Shown here piece after piece: positions 8,381-17,447 of a stretch of 64,000 nt of DNA. Positions within the stretch are counted from its first letter, which is position 1. Each line of letters starts with the position of its first letter. A program made the translations under genes and the position numbers. Source of the stretch: Fodinicola acaciae (GTDB lineage: Bacteria; Actinomycetota; Actinomycetes; Mycobacteriales; HKI-0501); contig NZ_WOTN01000001.1 of NCBI RefSeq assembly GCF_010993745.1, positions 2,049,235 to 2,113,234 on the forward strand, given 5' to 3'. Under the pieces are notes generated by a model, which was not told where the DNA came from, searched no databases, and saw nothing but the letters and a program-made list of their open reading frames with translations.

Positions 8381-9211
8381 CACCGACCGCTCGATCTCGG
8401 TCACTGCGAGCTGGCGGCCGGCCGGCCGCACGTAGCGCTCGGTGAACTCCGCCGGGCCCACGTCCTCGGTCAGCCGCCAGCCGTACTCCGCCAGGAAGCC
8501 GGCGACTTTCTCTGGATCCATGCCAAAGGTCCACAGCGGGGGCCGCGAGGCGACGAACCGCTTGTACGCGGCCTCCGCTCCGTACATCGCCGTGCCGGCG
8601 ATGAAATCCTCGCGTACGTAGGTGAAAACCAGGCCGCTGCCAGGCTCGGCCGTTGACAGGTAACGGAAAACCGCGCGGACGGCTTCCTCGCTGAGATACT
8701 GCGTGACCGCTTCCCAGACGAAAAATGTTTTTCCGCTGAGCGTCAACACATCGGGCAGGCTCTGCGTCTGGAAATCCAGCGGCACCAGCGTCACCTCGTC
8801 CGGCACCCGACCGTAGATCCGCTCCAGAGCGGCGCGTTTGCGATCGATGTTCTCCGGCAGGTCGACCTCGAACACGCGGACACCGAGCCCCATACGGTAC
8901 GCGCGCGTGTCCCAACCGGCGCCGAGGATGACGACCTGGCCGGCGCCGGCGCTCACCGCCTCGCGGACCCTGTCGTCCACGTACCGTTTCCGGCACAACA
9001 TGCTCCCCCACAGGCCGGGGATCTGCCGCTCGGTCGCGTTGACCATCAGATGGCGCAACGGTGACCACTTCGTCGCCGCCACCATCGTCCGCGTGCCGCT
9101 CGGGAGGAACCGGCCGGCCAGCGGATCGTCGATCAGCGGATGCTCCTCGTACTGGTCCATCGCGACGATCGACATGGGACCGAGTGCCGTGCCGGCGGCG
9201 GGGTTGGCCAT
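8339..9211 (-). CDS. Class I SAM-dependent methyltransferase (LCMT/TIGR00027-like)
   Basis: A 290-residue protein beginning MANPAAGTAL. The SAM-binding motif is VVILGAGWDTRAYRM, followed by VFEVDLPENIDRKR, both hallmarks of the leucine carboxyl methyltransferase-like group that is greatly expanded in actinomycetes. A later VWEAVTQYL motif matches the same group. Substrates of these enzymes are mostly unknown; some act in secondary metabolism. It shares orientation with the TetR gene 21 bases upstream but runs head-on into the epoxide hydrolase gene. Confidence 0.85.
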   Translation of the reverse strand: MANPAAGTALGPMSIVAMDQYEEHPLIDDPLAGRFLPSGTRTMVAATKWSPLRHLMVNATERQIPGLWGSMLCRKRYVDDRVREAVSAGAGQVVILGAGWDTRAYRMGLGVRVFEVDLPENIDRKRAALERIYGRVPDEVTLVPLDFQTQSLPDVLTLSGKTFFVWEAVTQYLSEEAVRAVFRYLSTAEPGSGLVFTYVREDFIAGTAMYGAEAAYKRFVASRPPLWTFGMDPEKVAGFLAEYGWRLTEDVGPAEFTERYVRPAGRQLAVTEIERSVSAVRAEEAADLGN

Positions 9212-9232
9212 ACCGCCATTATGGAGCCGCCA

Positions 9233-9850
9233 TTATCGCCGGCGATAGGCTCGCAGGAAGATGTCGGCCGCGTCGTCGACGATCGCGGCGGCCTGTGTCT
9301 CGTCCAATGCGGACGTGCCGTAGAGCGACTCGGACAGTCCGTTGGCGACCAGCAGCGACATGAACTGGTGTGCCGCGCGTACGGGGTCGTCGACGCTCAG
9401 CGCGCCGGCCGCGGCCAACTCACCGAGCCGGCCGGCCATCCACTGCGCGATCTGGTGCGGCACGCCGTGCCGGCAGGCCGCGCCGATGCCGGGATGGTGT
9501 GCGACCTCGGCGATGATCAGCCGGCGCAGCGCAGCGACCTCCGGCTCCAGTAGATAGTCGAGTACGCGCCGGCCGATCAGCCGGATGTCGTGGTCGACGC
9601 GGTCCGGCCGGCACAGCAGGTCGGCGATGTCGACGCTCGCGGTGCCGAACAGCTCGTTGTGCGCGGTGTTCACCACGGCCAGGAAGAGCGCTTCCTTGTC
9701 GGCGAAGTGGCTGTAGACCGTGCGCTTGGACACGTCCGCCTTCGCCGCGATCGTGTCGACGCTGGCCCGCGCATATCCCTCGCGCAGGAACACGGCGGTG
9801 GCCGCCGCGAGGATCGCCTCGCGTTTCGCCGGCATCCTCCGGTCCACCAT
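9233..9850 (-). CDS. TetR-family transcriptional regulator
   Basis: A 205-residue protein with an N-terminal TetR DNA-binding domain: REAILAAATAVFLREGY, ASVDTIAAKADVSKRTVYSH and FADKEALF fit the family helix-turn-helix. The C-terminal ligand domain is typical of the larger TetR_C group (VDHDIRLIGRRVLDYLL). It diverges from the quinone-oxidoreductase-like gene with a palindrome between them, so it probably represses that gene and itself in response to a small molecule. Confidence 0.9.
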   Translation of the reverse strand: MVDRRMPAKREAILAAATAVFLREGYARASVDTIAAKADVSKRTVYSHFADKEALFLAVVNTAHNELFGTASVDIADLLCRPDRVDHDIRLIGRRVLDYLLEPEVAALRRLIIAEVAHHPGIGAACRHGVPHQIAQWMAGRLGELAAAGALSVDDPVRAAHQFMSLLVANGLSESLYGTSALDETQAAAIVDDAADIFLRAYRRR

Positions 9851-9870
9851 GCGGCGAGTGTACTGACACT

Positions 9871-9889
9871 AAACTACACCGTGTGGTTT
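9871..9889. promoter_or_regulatory. Candidate TetR operator
   Basis: AAACTACAC at 9871-9879, one central base, then GTGTGGTTT at 9881-9889: a 19-bp inverted repeat with one mismatch. It lies 21 bases upstream of the TetR start and 39 bases upstream of the oxidoreductase start, the usual position for a TetR autorepressor site. Confidence 0.6.
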
Positions 9890-9927
9890 ACTTCGGCTGA
9901 GCACTGTCTACGACGTGGAAGTGAGCG

Positions 9928-10854
9928 ATGAAAGCGATTGTCACCACCGGCGGCGGACCGACCGGTTTCCGGTTCGCCGACGTAGCTGAGCCGCGACCAC
10001 TGCCCGACCAGGCCGTCGTCCAGGTCGAGGCGGCCAGCGTCAACCGCGGCGACACGTTCTGGGCCAGGAACTCGCCGGCCGGCACCGTACGCGGTTACGA
10101 CTACGCCGGCGTCGTGTTGACGCCGGCCGCCGACGGAAGCGGACCACCGGCTGGCGCGCGCGTCGCCGGAGCGGTCGCGCAGGGCGCGTGGGCCGAGCGG
10201 GTCGCCGCGGCCGGTCACACGCTGGCTACCATCCCGGACGACGTGGCCGCAGAGCAGGCGGCCGCGACTCCGGTCGCCGGCATGACCGCGCTCTACGCCC
10301 TGCAGCGCGCCGGCTGGCTGCTCGGTCGCCGCGTGCTGATCACCGGCGCCGCCGGCGGCGTCGGAGTTTTCGCCGTACAGCTGGCAGCTCGCGGCGGCGC
10401 GCACGTCACGGCGCTGGTCGGCTCGGCGGAGCGCGGCGCCGGACTGACCGAGCTCGGCGCCGATGTCGTTGGTACGTATGACAATCCCCCGGCCGGCGGC
10501 GCCGACGTGCTGGTCGAGTCGGCCGGCGGCAAGGTCTTCACCACCGCCATGTCACAGCTGAATCCGCACGGGATCGCGGTCTCGGTCGGCAACTCGGCCG
10601 GCGCGGAGGTGGTGCTGCCGCCTGACTACGGCCTCAGCCGCCGGAACTTCTCCTACAGTTGGCTGTCTCTGCTCGACGAGGTCGGCCGGCGCCGTACCGG
10701 CGGCAACGACCTGCGTTTCCTGCTGGACCTGATCGCGGCCGGCCGGCTCGACCCGCGGATCGGCGAGACCGTGCGGTGGGACGATTTCGGGCCGATCATT
10801 GAAAAACTCTGGAACCGGCAGATCTCCGGCAAGGCCATCCTGACGCTCGGCTGA
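9928..10854 (+). CDS. Zinc-less NADPH:quinone oxidoreductase-like MDR enzyme
   Basis: A 308-residue medium-chain dehydrogenase/reductase. The N-terminal GroES-like domain has VEAASVNRGDTFWARN and YDYAGVV. The Rossmann domain has the nucleotide loop VLITGAAGGVGVFAVQLA. Catalytic zinc ligands of alcohol dehydrogenases are absent, which places it with quinone oxidoreductases and enoyl reductases. It most likely reduces a quinone or an activated alkene with NAD(P)H. Its promoter region carries the TetR palindrome, suggesting induction by an electrophilic or quinone compound. Confidence 0.88.
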   Translation: MKAIVTTGGGPTGFRFADVAEPRPLPDQAVVQVEAASVNRGDTFWARNSPAGTVRGYDYAGVVLTPAADGSGPPAGARVAGAVAQGAWAERVAAAGHTLATIPDDVAAEQAAATPVAGMTALYALQRAGWLLGRRVLITGAAGGVGVFAVQLAARGGAHVTALVGSAERGAGLTELGADVVGTYDNPPAGGADVLVESAGGKVFTTAMSQLNPHGIAVSVGNSAGAEVVLPPDYGLSRRNFSYSWLSLLDEVGRRRTGGNDLRFLLDLIAAGRLDPRIGETVRWDDFGPIIEKLWNRQISGKAILTLG

Positions 10855-10872
10855 GTTTTTCGGAAAATACGG

Positions 10873-12345
<1,473 letters not shown>

Positions 12346-13371
12346 TCAGCCGAAGAAGACCTCGGCCTCGGCGTAGCGCTCCTCCGGCACCGTCTTGAGC
12401 TCGGCGGTCGCCTCCTCGATCGGTACGCGCACGATGTTCGTGCCCTGCAGCGCGACCATCTTGCCGAAGTCCTTCTCGTGGACGGCGTCGATGGCGTGCA
12501 GGCCGAAGCGGGTCGCCAGCACGCGGTCGAAGGCGGTCGGCGTCCCGCCGCGCTGGACGTGGCCGAGGACGACCGCGCGCGACTCCTTGCCGGTACGCTG
12601 CTCCAGCTCGTTGGCCAGCCAGTTGCCGATGCCGCCGAGCTGCACGTGACCGAAGGCGTCCTTCTTGTCGTTGCGCAGCGACTCGGCACCGCCGGACGGC
12701 AGTGCGCCTTCGGCGACCACGATGATCGGCGCGTAGTGGTCCTCGAACCGCCGCTCGACGTACGCGACCACCTGGTCGATGTCGAACGGCTTCTCCGGCA
12801 CCAGGATGACGTTGGCGCCGCCGGACAGGCCGGAGTGCAGGGCGATCCAGCCGGCGTGCCGGCCCATGACCTCGACGACCAGCGCGCGGTGGTGCGACTC
12901 GGCGGTCGTGTGCAGCCGGTCGATGGCCTCGCTGGCGATGGTGACCGCGGTGTCGAAGCCAAACGTGTAGTCGGTCGCGCCGAGGTCGTTGTCGATCGTC
13001 TTCGGCACGCCGACGACCGGGATGCCTTCGTCGGTCAGCCGCTTCGCGACGCCGAGCGTGTCCTCGCCGCCGATGGCGACCAGCGCGTCGACGCCCAGCT
13101 CGGCCAGGTTCTGCCGGATCTTGTCGACGCCGCCGTCGAGCTTGTACGGGTTGGTGCGCGACGAGCCGAGGATGGTGCCGCCGCGGGGCAGGATCCCGCG
13201 CACCTGCTCGATGCCGAGCGGACCGCTGATCCCCTCGACCGGACCCCGCCAGCCGTCCCGGAAGCCGACGAACTCATGGCCGTACGTCGCGACACCCTTG
13301 CGGACCACGGCTCGGATGACCGCGTTGAGGCCGGGGCAGTCCCCGCCTCCGGTGAGTACGCCGATGCGCAT
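12346..13371 (-). CDS. pfp: 6-phosphofructokinase, predicted pyrophosphate-dependent
   Basis: A 341-residue PFK starting MRIGVLTGGGDCPGLN. Phosphate-donor specificity in this superfamily follows two positions (E. coli numbering 104 and 124): Gly/Gly in ATP enzymes, Asp/Lys in PPi enzymes. Here GGEDT puts Asp at 104 and PKTIDND puts Lys at 124, so use of pyrophosphate to make fructose 1,6-bisphosphate reversibly is predicted, as in Amycolatopsis methanolica. Substrate motifs MGRHAGWIAL and the PEKPFDI segment are present. The start lies 72 bases after the RNase AS stop on the same strand. Confidence 0.9.
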   Translation of the reverse strand: MRIGVLTGGGDCPGLNAVIRAVVRKGVATYGHEFVGFRDGWRGPVEGISGPLGIEQVRGILPRGGTILGSSRTNPYKLDGGVDKIRQNLAELGVDALVAIGGEDTLGVAKRLTDEGIPVVGVPKTIDNDLGATDYTFGFDTAVTIASEAIDRLHTTAESHHRALVVEVMGRHAGWIALHSGLSGGANVILVPEKPFDIDQVVAYVERRFEDHYAPIIVVAEGALPSGGAESLRNDKKDAFGHVQLGGIGNWLANELEQRTGKESRAVVLGHVQRGGTPTAFDRVLATRFGLHAIDAVHEKDFGKMVALQGTNIVRVPIEEATAELKTVPEERYAEAEVFFG

Positions 13372-13442
13372 AGTGCAAAGCCCTTCGTGCTCAAGAAGCC
13401 GTGCCGGCCCAGAACCAGCTGTCCGCGCATACCGTAGCGGTC

Positions 13443-13970
13443 TTATGCAGAACCGATCCAGAGACGTCCGCCACGATGCACCTCCATGGCCTGCCAGCGG
13501 GCCAGGTTGTGCTTGGCGTCGGTCAGCGCGTCGTGCCGCGCGCCGTTGGCCTCCGGCAGCGGCGGGTTGCCGAGGTCGTCCCAGCGTTGTCGCAGGTCCT
13601 TGGTGAACCGCGGGATCCGCCGCGGCAGTGAACGCATGTCTCCCCACAGCTGCGCTAGCGCCACGTGGTCGTACGCGGCGAACCAGGCCCACAGCTCCAG
13701 CTGCTCGTCGCGCGCGGACAGATAGCGCCAGAACTCGTCGCGGATCTGCTCGCGCGACTTCCACGCCGGGTCGGCCGGCGACGGCAGCTTGTCGAGCACG
13801 TTCTTGCGGACCCACGGGATGGCGTCGTCCGGGTTGAACTCGGTCGACACCGCGTAGAACTCCGCGCCATCCTCGTCCACCGCGCCGATCGAGACCAGCT
13901 CGATCGTCTTCCCGTTGTCGAGAAACTCGGTGTCGTAGAAGATCCGCCTGAGCGCCCGGGGTTGCGTCAC
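13443..13970 (-). CDS. DEDDh 3'-5' exoribonuclease, RNase AS (Rv2179c-like)
   Basis: A 175-residue single-domain nuclease. The first acidic pair is in FYDTEFLDNG (D13, E15); a second Asp is in AAYDHVALAQ (about residue 103); the His-Asp pair is in ARHDALTDAKHN (about 147-152). This matches the DEDDh exonuclease set and the length of mycobacterial RNase AS, which degrades adenylate-containing RNA. The gene lies just downstream of the response regulator on the same strand, 10 bases apart, so the two may share a transcript. Confidence 0.9.
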   Translation of the reverse strand: MTQPRALRRIFYDTEFLDNGKTIELVSIGAVDEDGAEFYAVSTEFNPDDAIPWVRKNVLDKLPSPADPAWKSREQIRDEFWRYLSARDEQLELWAWFAAYDHVALAQLWGDMRSLPRRIPRFTKDLRQRWDDLGNPPLPEANGARHDALTDAKHNLARWQAMEVHRGGRLWIGSA

Positions 13971-13980
13971 AGCCGCTACG

Positions 13981-14667
13981 TTACTGGCGCTGCTCCGGCT
14001 CGCCGTCCAGGCCTGTCTCGATCGCGTATCGGACCAGCTCCGCGCGGTTGTGCACCTGCAGCTTGCCCATCGCGTTCTGGACGTGGTTCTGCACCGTACG
14101 GTGCGAAAGCACCAGCCGGCTGGCGACCTGCTTGGCGGTCAGCCCCTTGGCGATCAACCGCAGCACCTCGGTCTCGCGCTCGGTCAGCTCCGGCCGCTCC
14201 GGCTTGGCCGGGTCCGCGGTGGCCAGCCGGCGATACTCGCCGAGCAGCAGGCCGGCCAGGCCCGGCGTGAAGCTGGCCTGACCGGCCGCGGTCCGGCGGA
14301 CGGCCTCGTACAGCTCCTCCGCTCTGGCCGACTTGAGCAGATAGCCGAGCGCGCCGGCCTTGACCGCGTCGAGTACGTCCTGCTGCTCGCCGCTGGCCGA
14401 CAGGACCAGGATTCTGGTGTCCGGCAGCGCCTCGCGGATCTGCCTGGTCGCCTCCACGCCGTTGACCTTCGGCAGCTGCAGGTCCATCAGCACCACCGCC
14501 GGCCTGGTGGCGAGCGCGCGGCGGACCGCCTCGTCGCCGTCGGCGGCGGTGGCCACCACCGAGAAGCCGGCCGAGCCGAGATCCCGGCTCACCGCGTCCG
14601 TCCACAGTGGATGGTCGTCGACCACCATGACGGTGATATCGGTGTCGTCCAAGGACGATTCCCCCAC
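13981..14667 (-). CDS. NarL/LuxR-type response regulator
   Basis: A 228-residue regulator. The receiver shows VDDHPLW at the N-terminus, the phosphoacceptor Asp in VVLMDLQLP and the conserved Lys in YLLKSARAEE. The C-terminal LuxR helix-turn-helix reads LTERETEVLRLIAKGLTAKQ and continues to the SHRTVQNHV recognition helix. GTG 14667 starts 8 bases after the kinase stop, without a strong Shine-Dalgarno. Partner of the kinase directly upstream and probably also of its paralogue at 16209..17447, which has no regulator of its own nearby. The arrangement resembles actinobacterial MacRS-type systems. Confidence 0.9.
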   Translation of the reverse strand: MGESSLDDTDITVMVVDDHPLWTDAVSRDLGSAGFSVVATAADGDEAVRRALATRPAVVLMDLQLPKVNGVEATRQIREALPDTRILVLSASGEQQDVLDAVKAGALGYLLKSARAEELYEAVRRTAAGQASFTPGLAGLLLGEYRRLATADPAKPERPELTERETEVLRLIAKGLTAKQVASRLVLSHRTVQNHVQNAMGKLQVHNRAELVRYAIETGLDGEPEQRQ

Positions 14668-14674
14668 GGGCAGG

Positions 14675-15835
14675 TCATTTGCCGACAGTGATCTCGACCT
14701 CCGTCCCTTCCCCCGGCGTGGACACGATCTCGACCGTACCGCCGACATCGGCGATCCGGCCGCGAATCGCCTGCACAACCCCCAACCGGCCGTCGGCGGC
14801 GGCCTGCTGGAGCCGGCCGTCGGGGATGCCGGGTCCGTCGTCGCGTACGGTCACGACGACGTGGTCGCCGGTGTCCTCGACCAGGACCCACGCCGGTGCG
14901 TCGGCGCCGACGTGCGCACGCACATTGTCCAGTGCCGCGCCAACGGCGGCGGCCACCTGGTCGGCGACCGGCGCGGCGAGCAGCACTGGCTGCGCCGGCG
15001 AGGAGAAATGCACGGTCGGCTGCTGGACGCGGTCGGCCAGCAGCTCCTTCAGGTCGGCCTCGCCAGTCGGCTCGGTGCCGCGTGCCGGACGCGACTGGAT
15101 CAGCTTGCGCAACGCGCTCTCCTGCTCGGCGGCCAGCCGGGCCAGCTCGGCGTCCTCGGTTTTCCGGCTCATCAGGGCCAACACCTGCAGTACGCCGTCG
15201 TGCACCTCGCGCGCCAGCCGCTCGCGCTCGGCGGTGGCGGCCTGCAGGCGTACGCCTTCGGCGAAGGTGCGCTCGACCTCGCGTACCAGGCCGACCGCGT
15301 AGCCGGCGACCCCGGCCGCCAGCACGTAAAGGATGCTCGACTCCAGCGAACCACCGGTCCAGCCGCCACGGATCACGATGTTCGGCAGCAGGTTGACGCC
15401 GACGACAGCGATGCCGGCGACCGCGCCGTCGGACAGGGCCCACGCGAGGCCGGCGGTGCCGGCCCAGAGGCCGCTGATCGGCTGCGAGAGCTGGTACGGA
15501 TGCTGCCAGCCGGCCGCCGGCACCGACATGAGCGTGGTCAGCACAGCGACCGCCAGGTCGCCGGCCGCGATCGTCCGCCGCGAGCCACGCCGGCTGGTCA
15601 GCAGCGTCGCGACCGCGGTCCAGCCGATCATGATCGCCAACGCCGCGCCCGCCCACATGCCAGTCGCCAACTGGTCGAAGAACCGCGCGCTGAAGACCGT
15701 CGACGGCACGATCGCGAGGATCCGGAAGGCGGCGAGCGCCCGCCACAGAGACGCCTCCAGCTCGCGGGGACGCCTTGGCCGCTCGGTCGGCCGTACGAGG
15801 CGACGGAGACTGCCTCGCGGAGGGACTCTAGACAC
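14675..15835 (-). CDS. Membrane sensor histidine kinase, NarL-type (MacS-like)
   Basis: About 386 residues. Several transmembrane helices occupy the N-terminal 200 residues. Then comes the HisKA_3 phosphoacceptor region ERERLAREVHDGVLQVLALM and an HATPase domain with the N-box (GAALDNVRAHV) and G-box (VRDDGPGIPDGRL). The C-terminus ends in GEGTEVEITVGK. The start is uncertain: GTG 15835 lies inside the duplicated double-dyad element; ATG 15898 would add 21 residues. It is about 50% identical by eye to the kinase at 16209..17447 through the catalytic half, so the two are tandem paralogues. Confidence 0.88.
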   Translation of the reverse strand: MSRVPPRGSLRRLVRPTERPRRPRELEASLWRALAAFRILAIVPSTVFSARFFDQLATGMWAGAALAIMIGWTAVATLLTSRRGSRRTIAAGDLAVAVLTTLMSVPAAGWQHPYQLSQPISGLWAGTAGLAWALSDGAVAGIAVVGVNLLPNIVIRGGWTGGSLESSILYVLAAGVAGYAVGLVREVERTFAEGVRLQAATAERERLAREVHDGVLQVLALMSRKTEDAELARLAAEQESALRKLIQSRPARGTEPTGEADLKELLADRVQQPTVHFSSPAQPVLLAAPVADQVAAAVGAALDNVRAHVGADAPAWVLVEDTGDHVVVTVRDDGPGIPDGRLQQAAADGRLGVVQAIRGRIADVGGTVEIVSTPGEGTEVEITVGK

Positions 15836-15867
15836 TTCGTCCAGCGCTAGACGATCTGTCGAGAGTG
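15824..15867. promoter_or_regulatory. Double-dyad element, copy 1
   Basis: Contains CTAGAC-N5-GTCCAG, a 2-bp gap, then CTAGAC-N5-GTCGAG: two inverted repeats in tandem, 19 bp apart. About 40 of 44 bases match copy 2 at 16160..16203. It overlaps the probable start of the 14675..15835 kinase and follows a fossil of a kinase 3' end. Inference: a pair of dimer sites for the adjacent LuxR-type regulator, or a duplicated coding remnant. Confidence 0.5.
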
Positions 15868-15884
15868 CGCGATCAGGAGTCCGC

Positions 15885-15938
15885 TCACCGCGGAACATCT
15901 CGCGTGGGGACATGCGACTCGACCTCCGTCCCCGCCTC
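15885..15938 (-). pseudogene. Fossil of a sensor kinase C-terminus
   Basis: Read on the minus strand, the 17 codons before a TGA give EAGTEVESHVPTRDVPR, matching the end of the neighbouring kinase (GEGTEVELHVPKRDVTR) at 13 of 17 positions. Nothing kinase-like remains upstream; the short-unit tandem array begins within 40 bases. It indicates that a third kinase copy once lay between the two present ones and was deleted, leaving its 3' end and the element after it. Confidence 0.65.
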
Positions 15939-15972
15939 CCGCGCGTCGCGCGAGCGCCTTGCCCACTCGGTG

Positions 15973-16073
15973 CCACTGGGTCACTGGGCCACTGGGCCAC
16001 TGGGCCACCGGGTCACTGGGCCACCGATCACCGGGCCACCGATCACCGAGCCACCGATCACCGAGCCACTGGG
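15973..16073. repeat. Tandem array of 8-bp and 15-bp units
   Basis: Six consecutive 8-bp units of the form YCACYGGG fill 15973-16020. Three 15-bp units (CCACCGAT plus CACCGRG) follow to 16065, and a final CCACTGGG ends at 16073. Eight is not a multiple of three and no gene crosses the array, so it is noncoding. The flank to about 16135 (cccactcgcccactc) is a degenerate continuation. It occupies most of the 370-base gap between the two kinase genes. Confidence 0.85.
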
Positions 16074-16159
16074 CCGTTCCGTCCCTCGGCCATTCCGTCG
16101 CCCACTCGCCCACTCAACCAATCACCCGATCGCCCATGGCCGAGCCTGCCACGCGCACG

Positions 16160-16203
16160 CACTCTAGACACTTCGTCCAGCACTAGACGATCTGTCCAGA
16201 GTG
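16160..16203. promoter_or_regulatory. Double-dyad element, copy 2
   Basis: Two tandem CTAGAC-N5-GTCCAG dyads separated by CA (16164-16199), flanked by CACT and AGTG so that the whole 44 bases are also roughly palindromic. It starts 5 bases beyond the stop codon of the kinase at 16209..17447, in the same relation as copy 1 has to the kinase fossil. Function as regulator site or terminator-like structure is inferred. Confidence 0.5.
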
Positions 16204-16208
16204 CACAT

Positions 16209-17447
16209 TCATCGCCCCCCTCGCCGCGTGACATCGCGCTTCGGGACGTGCAACTCCACCTCGGTCCCCTCACCCGGCGCCGACACCACCGCGACAGTGC
16301 CACCGAGGTCGCCGATCCGGCCGCGGATCGACTGCGCGACGCCGAGCCGACCGTCCGCGGCGGCCTGCGCCAGCCGGCCGTCCGGAATGCCGGGACCGTC
16401 GTCGCGTACGGTCACGACGACCTCGTCGCCGGTGTCCTCCACCAGGACCCAGGCCGGTGCGTCGGCGCCGACGTGTACGCGGACGTTGTCCAGCGCCGCA
16501 CGGACGGCGTCGGCGATCTCGGTGGCGTCGTGCACCGGCAGCGGCACCGCGCCAGCCGGCGTACTGAGCGTGACGGTACGCGCCGACGCGACCTCCGCCA
16601 GCGCCTCGCGCAGGTCGCGGTCGCCAGCCTCTCCAGCCGGCCCGGCGGCCCCACCCGCCATCGAGCCGGACACCGAGCCGGACACCGAGCCGGACACGAT
16701 CAGCGCGCGCAGCGCCGCCTCCTGTTCGGCCGCCAGCGCGCCGAGCCGCGCCGCCTCACCGCCGAGCTCGCCACCACGCCGGCTGACCATCGCGAGCACC
16801 TGAAGCACACCGTCGTGGATGTGCCGCGCCAGTCGCTCGCGCTCTGCCGTCGCGGCCTGCAGGCGTACGGCCTCGGCCAGCGCCAGCTCGGCGCGCCGCA
16901 CCAGGCCACCGGTGAAGCCGACCACGATGCCGGCGAGATAGGCCAACACCACGTTGTCGGCGACCGATCCCGGATGCCAACCGTGCAAGGCGATGGCCAG
17001 CGCGTTGATGACCGTCGCCGCGGCGACACCGGCGCGGATGCCGCCGGCCAGCGCCCACGACAGGATCGCCGACGCGACCCACAGGCCGGGGACCGTACCG
17101 GCGCCGAGCTGCAGCTGCGCGAAGCCGACCGCCGGGATCGAGGCCAGGTAGGCGACGCCGGCGATCGCCAGGTCGAGCCCGAGGACCCACCACGACGGCC
17201 GTCCGCCGTTTCGCTGGTCGGTCCAGGTGAGCAACGCGGTCACCGCGGTCCAGACGACCATCACGGCGAGTACGCCGACGATCCACGGCAGGGACGCCGG
17301 CTGCGACCGGTTGCCGAGCTCGGTCGTGTTGTTGACGATCGCGAGCGCGACCGTGATGACCCGGTAGACGGTCACCGCGCGCCAGAGCGACAACTCCAGA
17401 CCCAGTGGCCGGCGCAGCGGCTGGACCAGCCGGCGAAGCGTGCTCAC
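16209..17447 (-). CDS. Membrane sensor histidine kinase, paralogue (MacS-like)
   Basis: A 412-residue kinase from GTG 17447, whose GTGA overlaps the stop of plsC, so it is translationally coupled to it. N-terminal membrane helices span about residues 20-190. The HisKA_3 box is ERERLARHIHDGVLQVLAMV; HATPase motifs are RAALDNVRVHV and VRDDGPGIPDGRL. Between them sits a linker of three SGSV repeats encoded by a 12-bp tandem repeat. No response regulator follows; it probably feeds the regulator at 13981..14667. Coupling to an acyltransferase gene hints at a membrane-related signal. Confidence 0.9.
   Translation of the reverse strand: MSTLRRLVQPLRRPLGLELSLWRAVTVYRVITVALAIVNNTTELGNRSQPASLPWIVGVLAVMVVWTAVTALLTWTDQRNGGRPSWWVLGLDLAIAGVAYLASIPAVGFAQLQLGAGTVPGLWVASAILSWALAGGIRAGVAAATVINALAIALHGWHPGSVADNVVLAYLAGIVVGFTGGLVRRAELALAEAVRLQAATAERERLARHIHDGVLQVLAMVSRRGGELGGEAARLGALAAEQEAALRALIVSGSVSGSVSGSMAGGAAGPAGEAGDRDLREALAEVASARTVTLSTPAGAVPLPVHDATEIADAVRAALDNVRVHVGADAPAWVLVEDTGDEVVVTVRDDGPGIPDGRLAQAAADGRLGVAQSIRGRIGDLGGTVAVVSAPGEGTEVELHVPKRDVTRRGGR
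16663..16698. repeat. 12-bp triplicate inside kinase linker
   Basis: Three units of GAGCCGGACACC (last base varies) at 16663, 16675 and 16687 encode the SGSV repeat between the phosphoacceptor and ATPase domains of the kinase. In frame and length-neutral, so likely to vary between strains. Confidence 0.75.
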
